Notes: generated by a model not told the origin, from the sequence alone. A stretch of DNA of 64,000 bases from CAWGET01 sp963821715 (GCA_963821715.1 CAWGET010000007.1:124001-188000), one strand, 5' to 3'; shown: positions 18,722 to 27,667, numbered from the stretch's first letter. Numbers and translations are program-made.

Positions 18722-18868
18722 GAGTAGAACAAACATCATCAAAATGAATAAGTAAAAAGTATTAAAGCCCGCCCTTGCTTTAATAAAAGGAACTTGAAAA
18801 AGTTCAGAAAGTTTATGTAAAAAAAGGTCTTTAATATGCACAGGTCTGATTTCGGTTCTGGACTGCAT
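18707..18868 (-). CDS. Possible 53-aa single-pass membrane protein
   Basis: A short minus-strand frame with ATG at 18866-18868 preceded by AAAGGA about 7 nt upstream. The product has a charged N-terminal half and a hydrophobic C-terminal helix (YLFILMMFVLLLIMY). It ends 15 nt inside the 3' end of the convergent ABM-fold gene and lies 89 nt downstream of the PP2C phosphatase. I recognise no family. A hairpin inside the frame (18760-18785) suggests that this may instead be a terminator region. Confidence 0.3.
   Translation of the reverse strand: MQSRTEIRPVHIKDLFLHKLSELFQVPFIKARAGFNTFYLFILMMFVLLLIMY
18760..18785 (-). terminator. Hairpin, possible terminator after the PP2C phosphatase gene
   Basis: A perfect 9-bp inverted repeat (TATTAAAGC / GCTTTAATA) around an 8-nt C-rich loop; on the minus strand it is followed by CTTTTTAC. 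It lies 173 nt beyond the phosphatase stop codon and inside a possible small reading frame, so its role is uncertain. Confidence 0.4.
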
Positions 18869-18957
18869 GCCTATCCTTTCAATTTGTTAATTCCCTTAAT
18901 ATTGCCTTTGAATATAAGACGTTAAATTCTTTATGTCAATAGCCGAAATTATTTTTC

Positions 18958-20235
18958 TCAGTTTCTTTTTAAGATAATTAATGTGATATCGTCGCTCTGC
19001 TCGGCGCCTGATGTATGAAGTTTTATTTCATCCAAAATTTTCCCTTTAATTATTTCAGCGCCTTCACTCATATTATTTCTAATTAAATCTTTAACCTTCT
19101 CGAGACCGAATTCCTTTTTTTCAACATTCATCGCTTCGGTAACTCCGTCAGAATAAATTAAAAGGATATCGCCATTATCAATTTCAATTTTTTCTTTTTT
19201 ATATTCCGATTCTTCCATAAAGCCAAGCAGCATTCCTGTCGCGGGTAATTCAACCTCATCACCTTTTTGTTTAAATAAAAGCGGCGTATCGTGTCCGCCG
19301 TTGCAATACTCGAGGTTGTGATTTACGGAATCCAATACTAAATAAAAAAGCGTTGCAAATTTACTTGCTTCAGTACTTCGGAATAATAATTTATTTGTAT
19401 TCTGCACGCTCATCGCGCAGTCGGTGTAAATTAAGGACTGACTTCTTAAAGCTGCCTGGAGATTCGACATAAGAAGTGCGGCGGTTATTCCTTTCCCCGT
19501 TATATCTCCGAGACAAACTCCGGTCCGCCCGTCTTCAAGATCAAAAAAATCGTAGTAATCGCCTCCAACTTCTTTTGCAGGAATTGAGATTGCTGAAATT
19601 TGATATCCGGAAATTTCAGGAATTTTATCCGGCATAAGCCTCTGCTGTATTTCCGCCGCCAGCCGCATCTCTTCCTTTAAGCTAAAAAAAGCTTTTTCTT
19701 CTTCGTATAATCTTCCATTCTCAATTATCTGCGCGGACTGCACAGCGATTATTGATAGTAAACGTTTATCTTCTTCGGTAAAATCGCTTTTATCTTTTTT
19801 GTTGAAAACCACTAAATATCCAATCAATTTTCCTTTTATCATCATCGGTACGCAGAGAAGAGAATTAAAAAGAATTGATTCATTTTCAAGATATTTAAAA
19901 CGTTCGTCTTCCTTTAAGTCATTTACAAGGAGCGGTTTTTTATTTTTAAGCATCCAACCGGTAAGCTGATTATCCAATCTGTATGGAAGTCGGACTTTCG
20001 AAACATCCTGTTTGCGTATCATAGTTTTAAATTTCTGCTCTTCTTCAACTTCCTCCAGTAAGCCGACAGATCCTTCTTCTACATTAAGGTGTTTGATGCA
20101 TCTGAAAATTATTTTTTCGATTATTTGTTCAACCGGCTGCAATGAATTGATAGCTGTAGCAATATCGTTTAGAACAGAAAGCTCAGTAACCGCGTTGAGA
20201 AGCTGTTTATTTTCCCGCCTTAATGCTTCTTCCAT
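18958..20235 (-). CDS. GAF-domain PP2C/SpoIIE-type serine/threonine phosphatase
   Basis: A 425-aa signalling phosphatase of the RsbU/SpoIIE type. Domains: a short N-terminal coiled coil (1-35), a GAF sensor domain (about 20-170, with LCVPMMIKGKLIGYLVV), then a PP2C domain (about 205-425) with the metal-binding blocks EVGGDYYDFF, GDITGKGITAALLMS, NGGHDTPLLF, DILLIYSDGVTEAMN and EQSDDITLIILK. All metal aspartates appear present. It is transcribed divergently from the Ser/Thr kinase gene across 221 nt, so the two may be opposing enzymes of one circuit, or it may act on an anti-sigma antagonist as RsbU does. Confidence 0.88.
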   Translation of the reverse strand: MEEALRRENKQLLNAVTELSVLNDIATAINSLQPVEQIIEKIIFRCIKHLNVEEGSVGLLEEVEEEQKFKTMIRKQDVSKVRLPYRLDNQLTGWMLKNKKPLLVNDLKEDERFKYLENESILFNSLLCVPMMIKGKLIGYLVVFNKKDKSDFTEEDKRLLSIIAVQSAQIIENGRLYEEEKAFFSLKEEMRLAAEIQQRLMPDKIPEISGYQISAISIPAKEVGGDYYDFFDLEDGRTGVCLGDITGKGITAALLMSNLQAALRSQSLIYTDCAMSVQNTNKLLFRSTEASKFATLFYLVLDSVNHNLEYCNGGHDTPLLFKQKGDEVELPATGMLLGFMEESEYKKEKIEIDNGDILLIYSDGVTEAMNVEKKEFGLEKVKDLIRNNMSEGAEIIKGKILDEIKLHTSGAEQSDDITLIILKRN

Positions 20236-20456
20236 TTTTTCCCTTGCATTTATAATAATTTGAAGATAAACAAATTTGATGAAAAAAATTACGAAAATAG
20301 AGGAAATGTCTTTTATTTAAACTAATTTAATATTAAATTTTATAGAAATAGAATAAATTGATTAACTATTCACAAAAAAGTTTTACACTCCTTCCACTAT
20401 TGATAATTTGAATCAGTTTTTACATTTAAAAAACGTAATTAAGGCTGCGCAATAGA

Positions 20457-23036
20457 ATGATCGGCAAAAAAATATTACATTATAAGATCCTTGAAAAACT
20501 TGGCGAAGGCGGGATGGGCGTGGTATATAAAGCCGAAGATACCAAGTTAAAGAGAACTGTAGCGATTAAATTTTTGCCGCGCTATATATCTAACAGCGAA
20601 GAAGACCGCGCACGTTTCCGATTGGAAGCACAAGCCGCCGCGGCGCTTAACCATCAGAATATCACTCAAATATATTCCATCGAAGAACTTGATGAAGAAA
20701 TATTTATCGTAATGGAATTTATCGACGGTGAAGAGCTGAAGAGTAAACTGCAGGAAAATACTCTGGAACTTGAAGAGTCGATTGATTTAGCTGTAAAAAT
20801 TAGCAGAGGTTTATCGGCGGCTCATAAAAAAGGAATAGTTCATAGAGATATTAAATCGAGCAATATAATGTGCTCCGTCGACGGAAGAGTAAAGATAATG
20901 GATTTTGGACTTGCGAAGATGCAGGGAAATTCCGATATGACGAAAAGAGGAACTACGCTAGGTACCACATCATATATGTCGCCAGAGCAGTTCAGAGGCG
21001 GCAATGTTGATGAAAGAAGCGATATTTGGTCGATGGGTGTTTTAATATATGAGATGCTTTCCGGCAAAATGCCTTTTTCCGGCGCTTACGAACAAGCGGT
21101 TATGTATTCCATATTGAATGAAAATTCTATGGATATTCGTCAGATAAAAAATGATATACCAATAAGAATTAAAGAAATTATTGATAAATGTCTTGAAAAA
21201 GATGTTGAAAACAGATACCAGTCGGCGGAAGAATTGGCTGAAGACCTTGAAGATATCTTTTCTGTATCGGGTAGCAAAAAGACAACTGAACATAAATTTG
21301 ATCTTTATCAAAAAATCAATACAGGAATTAAATCTAAGATCACTTATGGTATAGGCGCTACTTTTTCTTTAATCCTTCTAATTTATTTTTCTTTATTTTC
21401 GGATAATAATTTTATCAGCAATATATTTTATTCTAACTCAGATTCCGAAATCCGGAGTCTTCTTATTCTTCCCTTTACGAACATCGGAAACGATCCGAAA
21501 AATCAGGCATTTTGCGACGGTTTGATGGAAACGTTAACAAGTAAATTGACAGAACTTGAATATCACAGTTCGTTGATGGTGGTTCCTTCAAGCGAAGTGA
21601 GGCGGTTTGACGTAAAAAGTCCTGGCGAAGCGCGAAAATCATTCGGAGTAAATTTAGCGGTAACGGGAAGTCTGCAGCTTTTCGATAATAAAATAAGACT
21701 GAATTTAAATCTCGTTGACGCTGAAAATATGCGGCAGATAAGCTCTGCAGTAATTGATGTATCGGAATTAGATTTTCTAACTCTTCAGGATAATTCTGTA
21801 TTGAATCTTGTAAAGATGTTAAAAGTAGAAATTGACGATAATACGAAAAATTTAATAAAAGAAGGCTCCACCTCAGAACCGGAAGCTTATGAGTTTTATC
21901 TTCAGGGATTGGGATATCTTCAACGATACGAACTTGAAGAAAATTTAAATACCGCTGAAGATTTTTTCCATAAAGCGATCGATGCAGATCCGGTTTACGC
22001 GCTTGCTTACAGCGCTCTCGGAGAAACGTACTGGCGGAAATACGAACTCTTGAAAGATGTAAGTTATGTTGACCTAGCCGATTTTTTGTGTAAAAAGGCT
22101 TATTCTATTGATCCCAATTTGGCGCCTGTTAATAAAAATCTGGGAATAATAAGATTTGGAACCGGAAACTACGATGATGCTATCAAATATTTTAATAAAG
22201 CGCTGGACCTTGATCCAAAGAGCGCCGATAGCTACCGGGGACTTGCTAAGGCGTATGAAGCCCTTGATTTAGTTGATGAAGCCGAGGATACTTACAGAAG
22301 AGCCTTAAAGCTGAAACCGGGCTATTGGGCCGGATATAACGATCTAGGCGTATTTTATTTTAGGCACGGCCGTTATGAAAAGGCAATAAAAGAATTTACC
22401 AGAGTTACAATTTTAACTCCGGATAATTATAAAGGTTATAATAATCTTGGCGGAGTTTATTACCGGATGGAAGAATGGCAAAAAGCACGGGAAATGTTCG
22501 AGAAATCCTTTAAAATAAATAAGTCCTACAGCGTTGCCTCAAACCTCGGAACGCTTTATTACCTGGAGGGAAATTTTAAGCTGGCCATAAAAAAATATGA
22601 ACTGGCCATTGAATTGAATAATGATGATTATTTAATGTGGGGAAATTTAGGCTCCGCTTATTACTGGTCGGATTCAGCAAAAGAAAAAGCGGAAAACGCA
22701 TTTAACAGAGCGATCCGGTTAGCAGAAATAAAAAATAAAATAAATCCTAATAATCCGATTATTTTATCACGATTAGGCGGTTATTATTCGATGACCGGGA
22801 ATAAGGAGCTGACTTTGGACTATTTTAAAAAGGCGATTAACCTTGAGCCGGATAATCCCGAAGTTATGTATCTTTACGCTGCGGCTAAAGAAAGGATCGG
22901 CGAACGGGAAGAGGCTATAAAATGGCTGCACCGTAGTATAGAAAAAGGATATTCAAAAGCTGAAATTTCACTTCAGCCGGAGTTTCAATCGTTACTAAAG
23001 GATAAAAGGTTCGACCTTAAATTTTCAAACAACTAA
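20457..23036 (+). CDS. Membrane Ser/Thr protein kinase with TolB-like and TPR domains
   Basis: An 859-aa Hanks-type kinase. Kinase domain about 6-265: GEGGMGVVYKAED (glycine loop), VAIKFL (VAIK Lys), HRDIKSSN (catalytic Asp), DFGLA and the SPEQ variant of the APE motif. One transmembrane helix is near residues 295-320. It is followed by a TolB-N/adenylate-cyclase-like domain (LLILPFTNIGNDPKNQAFCDG, in two halves, about 339-460) and about nine TPR units to the C-terminus, containing repeated LDLDPKSADSYRGLAKAY-type helices. The TPRs should lie outside the cytoplasm if the single helix is used. This architecture is common in Bacteroidota and Acidobacteria; targets are unknown. Confidence 0.9.
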   Translation: MIGKKILHYKILEKLGEGGMGVVYKAEDTKLKRTVAIKFLPRYISNSEEDRARFRLEAQAAAALNHQNITQIYSIEELDEEIFIVMEFIDGEELKSKLQENTLELEESIDLAVKISRGLSAAHKKGIVHRDIKSSNIMCSVDGRVKIMDFGLAKMQGNSDMTKRGTTLGTTSYMSPEQFRGGNVDERSDIWSMGVLIYEMLSGKMPFSGAYEQAVMYSILNENSMDIRQIKNDIPIRIKEIIDKCLEKDVENRYQSAEELAEDLEDIFSVSGSKKTTEHKFDLYQKINTGIKSKITYGIGATFSLILLIYFSLFSDNNFISNIFYSNSDSEIRSLLILPFTNIGNDPKNQAFCDGLMETLTSKLTELEYHSSLMVVPSSEVRRFDVKSPGEARKSFGVNLAVTGSLQLFDNKIRLNLNLVDAENMRQISSAVIDVSELDFLTLQDNSVLNLVKMLKVEIDDNTKNLIKEGSTSEPEAYEFYLQGLGYLQRYELEENLNTAEDFFHKAIDADPVYALAYSALGETYWRKYELLKDVSYVDLADFLCKKAYSIDPNLAPVNKNLGIIRFGTGNYDDAIKYFNKALDLDPKSADSYRGLAKAYEALDLVDEAEDTYRRALKLKPGYWAGYNDLGVFYFRHGRYEKAIKEFTRVTILTPDNYKGYNNLGGVYYRMEEWQKAREMFEKSFKINKSYSVASNLGTLYYLEGNFKLAIKKYELAIELNNDDYLMWGNLGSAYYWSDSAKEKAENAFNRAIRLAEIKNKINPNNPIILSRLGGYYSMTGNKELTLDYFKKAINLEPDNPEVMYLYAAAKERIGEREEAIKWLHRSIEKGYSKAEISLQPEFQSLLKDKRFDLKFSNN

Positions 23037-23049
23037 CAAGGAGAGATAT

Positions 23050-23469
23050 ATGAATAAATTATTGCGTAAGGCAGCCTACTGGTTTCTGTTTTTGGGATTA
23101 GTGTTTTTCTGCATAAATCCGGTTCAGTTAAATGCCCAGCAAGTGGACAGCTCCGTGACGCATAAATTATCAGTAAAAAAAACTGGCAATAAGTGGAAAA
23201 CTTTCGACAAGAAGAAGAATGTTGAAAAGCAGCCAAAAGTAAAAAAGGGCGATTATGTGGTTTGGGAAGCCGACAGCAGCGATGTATATTTTCAATTTAT
23301 TGATGAGAACTTATTCGGCGTTTATAATGCATTTCTAAAACAGGGCGAATCACTTAGATTAGAAGTAGGGAAGAAGGCCAAAAAAGGGAAAAATTATTAT
23401 TCCGCTTTTATCTATAACGATAAAGCATATATGGAAGGAAACTCTCCTCCCGCAATTGTTGTAGAATAG
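23050..23469 (+). CDS. Small secreted hypothetical protein
   Basis: A 139-aa exported protein with a signal peptide (hydrophobic YWFLFLGLVFFCI, cleavage likely after LNAQ or nearby). The mature part is Lys-rich. The segment VKKGDYVVWEADSSDVYFQF resembles the start of cupredoxin-like folds, but no copper-ligand Cys/His/Met set is visible, so this is only a fold hint. It sits 13 nt after the kinase gene with an AAGGAG site, so it is probably cotranscribed and could be a periplasmic partner of the TPR domain. Confidence 0.6.
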   Translation: MNKLLRKAAYWFLFLGLVFFCINPVQLNAQQVDSSVTHKLSVKKTGNKWKTFDKKKNVEKQPKVKKGDYVVWEADSSDVYFQFIDENLFGVYNAFLKQGESLRLEVGKKAKKGKNYYSAFIYNDKAYMEGNSPPAIVVE

Positions 23470-23479
23470 TACGCTTATT

Positions 23480-23507
23480 ATAGAGACGTTCTCTGCAACG
23501 TCTCTAT
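23480..23507. repeat. Dispersed palindromic element, copy 1 (AGAGACG hairpin)
   Basis: A perfect 11-bp stem (ATAGAGACGTT / AACGTCTCTAT) with a 6-nt loop, 11 nt after the secreted-protein gene. The same AGAGACG...CGTCTCT design recurs at 25846 and 42958 with different inner bases. It is a REP-like extragenic element and may also act as a terminator, since T-rich sequence follows. Confidence 0.7.
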
Positions 23508-23531
23508 TTATTTAAAAATTAGAATTTCTTC

Positions 23532-23578
23532 TTGACATTTCCTGGTTTCAATATTACATTTCGTTAAATAACGAAATG
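23532..23578 (+). promoter_or_regulatory. Promoter and probable ArsR operator of the ars operon
   Basis: A -35 TTGACA (23532-23537) and a -10-like TACATT (23555-23560) are separated by 17 nt. Overlapping the -10 and running into the start codon is a perfect 9-bp inverted repeat (CATTTCGTT at 23557-23565, AACGAAATG at 23570-23578) with a 4-nt centre. The size and position fit an ArsR-dimer operator giving autorepression. The start codon of arsR (23576) is part of the right arm. Confidence 0.7.
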
Positions 23579-23929
23579 ATAATGGACAACGACAACACTA
23601 AAATATTTAAAGCACTTTCCGACATTAACCGGTTAAGAATTTTAAAAGCGCTCCAGTCCAAAACATTATGCGCTTGCGAAATTCAGAATCTGGTAAAATT
23701 AGCGAATTCAACAATTTCCCAGCATTTAAAAATCCTTAAAACAGCCGGATTTATTAAAGAAAACAAAGACGGTAAATGGATAAATTATTCTATAAATCCG
23801 AATGCGGAAGATCCAAGGATAATATCTATTCTAGCTTCACTGGACTTTTGGATCAACGATGAAAAATTGATCATCAATGATATACGAATAGTAAATAAAT
23901 TAGACCGTATAAAAATATGCAGTTCCTGA
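23576..23929 (+). CDS. arsR: ArsR family transcriptional repressor
   Basis: A 117-aa winged-helix repressor: KALSDINRLRILKAL, then LCACEIQNLVKLANSTISQHLKIL (recognition helix), then a wing and ENKDGKWINYSI. The Cys pair in LCAC at the start of the metal-sensing helix matches the As(III)/Sb(III) sensor position of ArsR (CVC in E. coli). An alternative ATG lies at 23582. No Shine-Dalgarno sequence is present, because the operator arm overlaps the start, so translation may be leaderless or weak. It heads the arsRC-permease operon. Confidence 0.88.
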   Translation: MIMDNDNTKIFKALSDINRLRILKALQSKTLCACEIQNLVKLANSTISQHLKILKTAGFIKENKDGKWINYSINPNAEDPRIISILASLDFWINDEKLIINDIRIVNKLDRIKICSS

Positions 23930-23948
23930 TATTTCGAGAGATGACGAA

Positions 23949-24395
23949 ATGAAAAACAAGAAGATCTTAATTTTATGTACCGGTAATTCATGCAGGAGCC
24001 AGATGGCGGAAGGATTTCTAAAATCATTTGATGATGAGATGGAAGTATTTTCAGCGGGGACGGATCCCGCGCCGAAAGTTCACCCTTTTGCGGTAAGAGT
24101 TATGCAGGAAGAAGGGATTGATATTTCGGAAAATTATCCTAAGAATGTTGCTGAATTCGTTGATTCAGATTTTGATTTTGTTATAACAGTTTGCGGTAAG
24201 GCTGAAGAAACTTGTCCCGTTTTTACCGGAATAGTAAAAGAGAAATTGCATATTGGTTTTGAAGATCCAGCCGATGCTGAAGGAAGTGAAGAGGAAATAT
24301 TGAATGAATTCAGAAGGATACGGAAGCTGATTAAAAAGGATCTTTACAATTTCTATTCAAAAAAATTAAATTTTAAGAATATTGTCAAGAAATGA
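23949..24395 (+). CDS. arsC: Arsenate reductase, low-molecular-weight phosphatase (thioredoxin-linked) type
   Basis: Reduces As(V) to As(III). 148 aa. The phosphatase-like loop CTGNSCRSQMAEGF (CX5R, nucleophilic Cys 10) and the redox pair in TVCGKAEETCPVF (about residues 81-88) correspond to the three-Cys relay of S. aureus-type ArsC. It lies 19 nt after arsR; its stop overlaps the permease start by 4 nt. Confidence 0.9.
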   Translation: MKNKKILILCTGNSCRSQMAEGFLKSFDDEMEVFSAGTDPAPKVHPFAVRVMQEEGIDISENYPKNVAEFVDSDFDFVITVCGKAEETCPVFTGIVKEKLHIGFEDPADAEGSEEEILNEFRRIRKLIKKDLYNFYSKKLNFKNIVKK

Positions 24396-25477
24396 AAGTA
24401 TTAGAAGAAAAAGAAATAAAGGTTGAAGACAGAATTGATTCATCGAAAGCTGAATCAGAAAAAAATTATAAGAAATTATTTTATCCTTTGGCCTTGCTGC
24501 CGGTTTGGTTTTTGATTTATTTTAATTTGGAATCCGCGACTGATTATTTAATCTATTCAATTTTTGGATTGCAGCCTGAAACTCATCTTACCGAAGCGAT
24601 TTGGTTTTTTATTTTCGAGTTACCGAAAGTTCTGCTGCTCTTAACACTCATCGTATTTTTTGTAGGTATTATTCGCACTTATTTTTCACCGGAGAGAACC
24701 AGAAAAATATTGGAGGGCAAATCGCTCTTTGCCGGTAACGTTCTGGCCGGCGGACTTGGAATCGTAACTCCATTTTGCTCTTGTTCGGCTATCCCTTTAT
24801 TTATTGGTTTTATAGAATCCGGAGTACCGCTCGGAGTTACTTTCAGCTTTTTAATTGCGGCTCCTATGATAAATGAAGTAGCGGTGATTTTATTGTTTGG
24901 TTTATTCGGATGGGAAACAGCGTTAATTTACACCGGAACCGGATTGTTCATCGCAATATTTTCCGGGTGGATAATCGGCAAGTTAAAGTTAGAAAAGTAT
25001 GTTGAAGATTGGGTTTACAAGATTGAAGTCGGCAAACAGGAGAGCGTTGAAGAAAAATTAAGTATTAACGATCGGATTGAAGCGGGATATTTGGCGGTAA
25101 AAGAAATCGTGGCTAAAGTTTGGGTTTATGTCGCTCTTGGAATTGCAGTCGGCGCGGGAGTTCACGGATATGTACCGGAAAATTTTATGGCTTCATTAAT
25201 GGGCGAATCGGCATGGTGGTCTGTTCCGGCATCCATCCTGATTGGAGTTCCTCTCTATTCTAACGCCGCCGGGATAATTCCGATTGTACAAGCACTTCTT
25301 GCAAAAGGCGCATCGCTGGGAACTGCTCTCGCGTTTATGATGTCCGTTATCGGACTTTCACTTCCCGAGGCTATTATTCTTAAAAAAGTTTTAAAACTTC
25401 CTATGATAATTATTTTTGTGTCTATTGTTGCTTCCGGAATTATGGCGGTTGGATTTTTATTTAATTTTATCTATTAA
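24392..25477 (+). CDS. Permease of the DUF318/ArsP type
   Basis: A 361-aa inner-membrane protein with about eight to ten helices in two halves. The signatures TPFCSCSAIPLFIGF (about residues 127-141), FLIAAPMINEVAVILLFGLFG and GVPLYSNAAGIIPI mark the YraQ/ArsP permease family. The CSC motif in the first half is typical. In an ars operon it most likely exports trivalent arsenic, organic or inorganic; substrate is inferred from context only. The N-terminal 30 residues are hydrophilic. Confidence 0.82.
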   Translation: MKVLEEKEIKVEDRIDSSKAESEKNYKKLFYPLALLPVWFLIYFNLESATDYLIYSIFGLQPETHLTEAIWFFIFELPKVLLLLTLIVFFVGIIRTYFSPERTRKILEGKSLFAGNVLAGGLGIVTPFCSCSAIPLFIGFIESGVPLGVTFSFLIAAPMINEVAVILLFGLFGWETALIYTGTGLFIAIFSGWIIGKLKLEKYVEDWVYKIEVGKQESVEEKLSINDRIEAGYLAVKEIVAKVWVYVALGIAVGAGVHGYVPENFMASLMGESAWWSVPASILIGVPLYSNAAGIIPIVQALLAKGASLGTALAFMMSVIGLSLPEAIILKKVLKLPMIIIFVSIVASGIMAVGFLFNFIY

Positions 25478-25484
25478 AAAGTAT

Positions 25485-25514
25485 TTGACAAAATTATCCT
25501 AAAACAAATATGAT
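25485..25514 (+). promoter_or_regulatory. Promoter of the mini-thioredoxin gene
   Basis: TTGACA (25485-25490) and TATGAT (25509-25514) are separated by 18 nt, ending 51 nt before the thioredoxin start. The near-consensus match suggests ordinary sigma-70-like recognition in this organism, as does the arsR promoter. Confidence 0.6.
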
Positions 25515-25565
25515 TTAAATTATAAAACATTTTAATCATCAAAAAAAATAAAAAGCGGAGAAGAA

Positions 25566-25802
25566 ATGGTTGTTAAAATTTTAGGAACGGGATGCGCAAA
25601 ATGTAAAAAGCTGGAAGCGAATGTAAGAGAAGTAGCTTCGAAAAATAATATTTCAGCCGATTTCGAAAAGGTAGATGACATTCCCGATATAATGAAATAT
25701 GGAATTTTGAGAACGCCCGGATTGGTAATTAATGAGAAAGTTGTCTCAAGTGGTATTATTCCAAAGGATGAAGAGATTTTAAGCTGGCTGCAGGAAGCAT
25801 AA
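25566..25802 (+). CDS. Glutaredoxin-like mini-thioredoxin (TM0996/MTH895 type)
   Basis: A 78-aa thioredoxin-fold protein with redox motif GCAKCKK (CxxC at residues 10 and 13) and cis-Pro in RTPGLVINEKVV. Such proteins are frequent neighbours of DUF318 permeases and ArsR regulators. Here it probably supplies electrons for arsenate reduction or protects the permease cysteines; this is inference from context. GCGGAG precedes the ATG. Confidence 0.87.
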   Translation: MVVKILGTGCAKCKKLEANVREVASKNNISADFEKVDDIPDIMKYGILRTPGLVINEKVVSSGIIPKDEEILSWLQEA

Positions 25803-25845
25803 TAGTATTTCATTTGAGAGTAGGTGAGATCTTAATAAAATATAG

Positions 25846-25874
25846 TTTAGAGACGTTGAAACAACGTCTCTAAA
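25846..25874. repeat. Dispersed palindromic element, copy 2 (AGAGACG hairpin)
   Basis: A perfect 12-bp stem (TTTAGAGACGTT / AACGTCTCTAAA) with a 5-nt loop, between the thioredoxin gene (+) and the convergent lipoprotein gene (-). It may serve as a bidirectional terminator. The outer nine bases are those of copy 1. Confidence 0.7.
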
Positions 25875-25919
25875 TTTACCTTAATAATAGATAAAATATT
25901 TATTTTTAAAGTTTATTAA

Positions 25920-26273
25920 TTATTCCACCACTTCATAATTATTCTCAATTAAATTACGCTTTGCTTCTTCAAGCGTAACTTCTTTTAGATCCATTCCGCA
26001 CTCTGGACAAGCACCGGCTTCATCAGAGATTACATTCCAGTCCATCGGATCCTGATAAACCATTCCGTCTCCGTTTTCATCAATTGCTGCTAGGTCAATT
26101 TTACCTTCGCGTATCCAGTCTTCATCGACATTTAAATCCGATTCACCCATTACCATTTCGGTTCCTTCTCCCATATCTTCATATACTTCATCGGTTTCTT
26201 TTTCATCGCCGCAATATGTAAAGAGGAACACTGAAAGTAAAACTATTGTGAGCAGACTTAATAACTTTTTCAT
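25920..26273 (-). CDS. Lipoprotein with a heavy-metal-binding-like Cys motif
   Basis: A 117-aa lipoprotein: signal peptide with lipobox FTYC (Cys 21), then an acidic region and the C-terminal segment GACPECGMDLKEVTLEEAK. The CPxCGMDL motif is the hallmark of the small heavy-metal-binding domain found in metal-efflux components and P-type ATPases. It lies next to the ars genes but is convergent, so a link to metal handling is only suggested. Otherwise it is uncharacterised. Confidence 0.68.
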   Translation of the reverse strand: MKKLLSLLTIVLLSVFLFTYCGDEKETDEVYEDMGEGTEMVMGESDLNVDEDWIREGKIDLAAIDENGDGMVYQDPMDWNVISDEAGACPECGMDLKEVTLEEAKRNLIENNYEVVE

Positions 26274-26484
26274 ATAACTCCTTTTTCGTTCATTGTATAA
26301 GACTTACTATCTTAATAAATGAAGAATAACAATTCGTATCAATAATTGCAAGAGCTAATTCTATACTATCTTTTCTCAAATTGCATAAGTCTGCTAACTT
26401 TAGAGAAATACAAAACGTGAGAAGCAGAGTGTTTATTAATACATTCGTTTTTTATATCTTAATTAAGATTATTGAGGAACAGAG

Positions 26485-27613
26485 ATGAAACATTTAATTC
26501 TTATTGCTTTATTTAATCTAAATATGTTAACTGCATGCGCCGATAATAATGTAAATGAACCTGCCAATACTTCAGGCGGGGATTTATCTTTTATAGAATT
26601 GCCTGCCGGATTTTCGATCGAATATTATTCCGACAATGTACAAGGCGCGCGCTCGATGGCTTATGCCGAAAAAGAAAATGTTCTTTTCGTCGGGACAAGA
26701 GGAGAGGGAAGAGTTTACGCTTTAAAAGATAACGACGGCGATATGAAAGCCGATGAAAAATATTTAATTGCCTCCGGACTAAGTTCACCGAACGGAGTCG
26801 CACTTCGGAACGGAGATCTCTATGTAGCAGAAATTGATAGAGTGATAAAATTCCCCGGTATTCTTTCGAATTATATGAGTTCTCCATCGTTTGAAATAGT
26901 TAACAATAATTTTCCATCGGATGCCAGCCACGGATGGAAATATATTGCTTTTGGTCCGGACGATAAACTTTACGTTCCGGTAGGCGCGCCCTGCAATGTT
27001 TGTCTTAGAGAAAATGAAATTTACGCTTCCATTACAAGAATGAATCCTGACGGATCAGGATTTGAAGTATTTGCCGAAGGAATAAGAAATACAGTCGGAT
27101 TCGATTGGCATCCAGAAACCAGATATTCTTTGGTTTACCGATAACGGCAGAGATTGGCTCGGTGATAATCGTCCCCCCGATGAATTAAACCGCGCGCCTG
27201 AGAAAGGAATGCATTTCGGATTTCCGTTTTGTCACGGCGGTGATATAGCAGACCCCGATTTTACAGAACGAAATTGCGACGAATTTATTCCGCCAGCTCA
27301 AAAATTAGGTCCCCACGTTGCAGCTCTGGGAATGAAATTTTACACCGGCAACATGTTTCCCGCAGAATATAAAAATCAAATTTTTATAGCCGAGCACGGT
27401 TCCTGGAACAGAGACGAAAAAATCGGCTACAGAGTTATGCTTGTTCGATTATCCGGAGAGAATGCTGTAAGCTACGAATCGTTTGCAGAAGGATGGCTGC
27501 AAGGAGAGAATGTTTCGGGAAGACCGGTTGACGTTGAAATTCTGCCCGACGGTTCGATTCTTGTTTCCGACGATTACGTCGGAGCAGTTTATAGAATTTA
27601 TTATGATGAATAA
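26485..27613 (+). pseudogene. Sorbosone/PQQ-type sugar dehydrogenase-like lipoprotein, single-base frameshift
   Basis: A six-bladed propeller protein of the PQQ-dependent sugar/sorbosone dehydrogenase family, predicted about 375 aa and lipid-anchored (lipobox LTAC). Frame one runs 26485-27144 and frame two continues to 27613. Removing one base (T 27124) joins them as PETRILWFTDNGRDWLGD. Conserved features on both sides are MAYAEKENVLFVGTRGEGRVYAL, DASHGWKYIAFGPDDKLYV, FGFPFCHGGDIADP and EHGSWNR. Apart from the frameshift the gene looks intact, so a base-calling error is possible. Confidence 0.8.
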
Positions 27614-27667
27614 AATTACATTCATGTGCTTTAGCTCAAACTAATTTTCCGGTCTCTCGTCTTGCAT

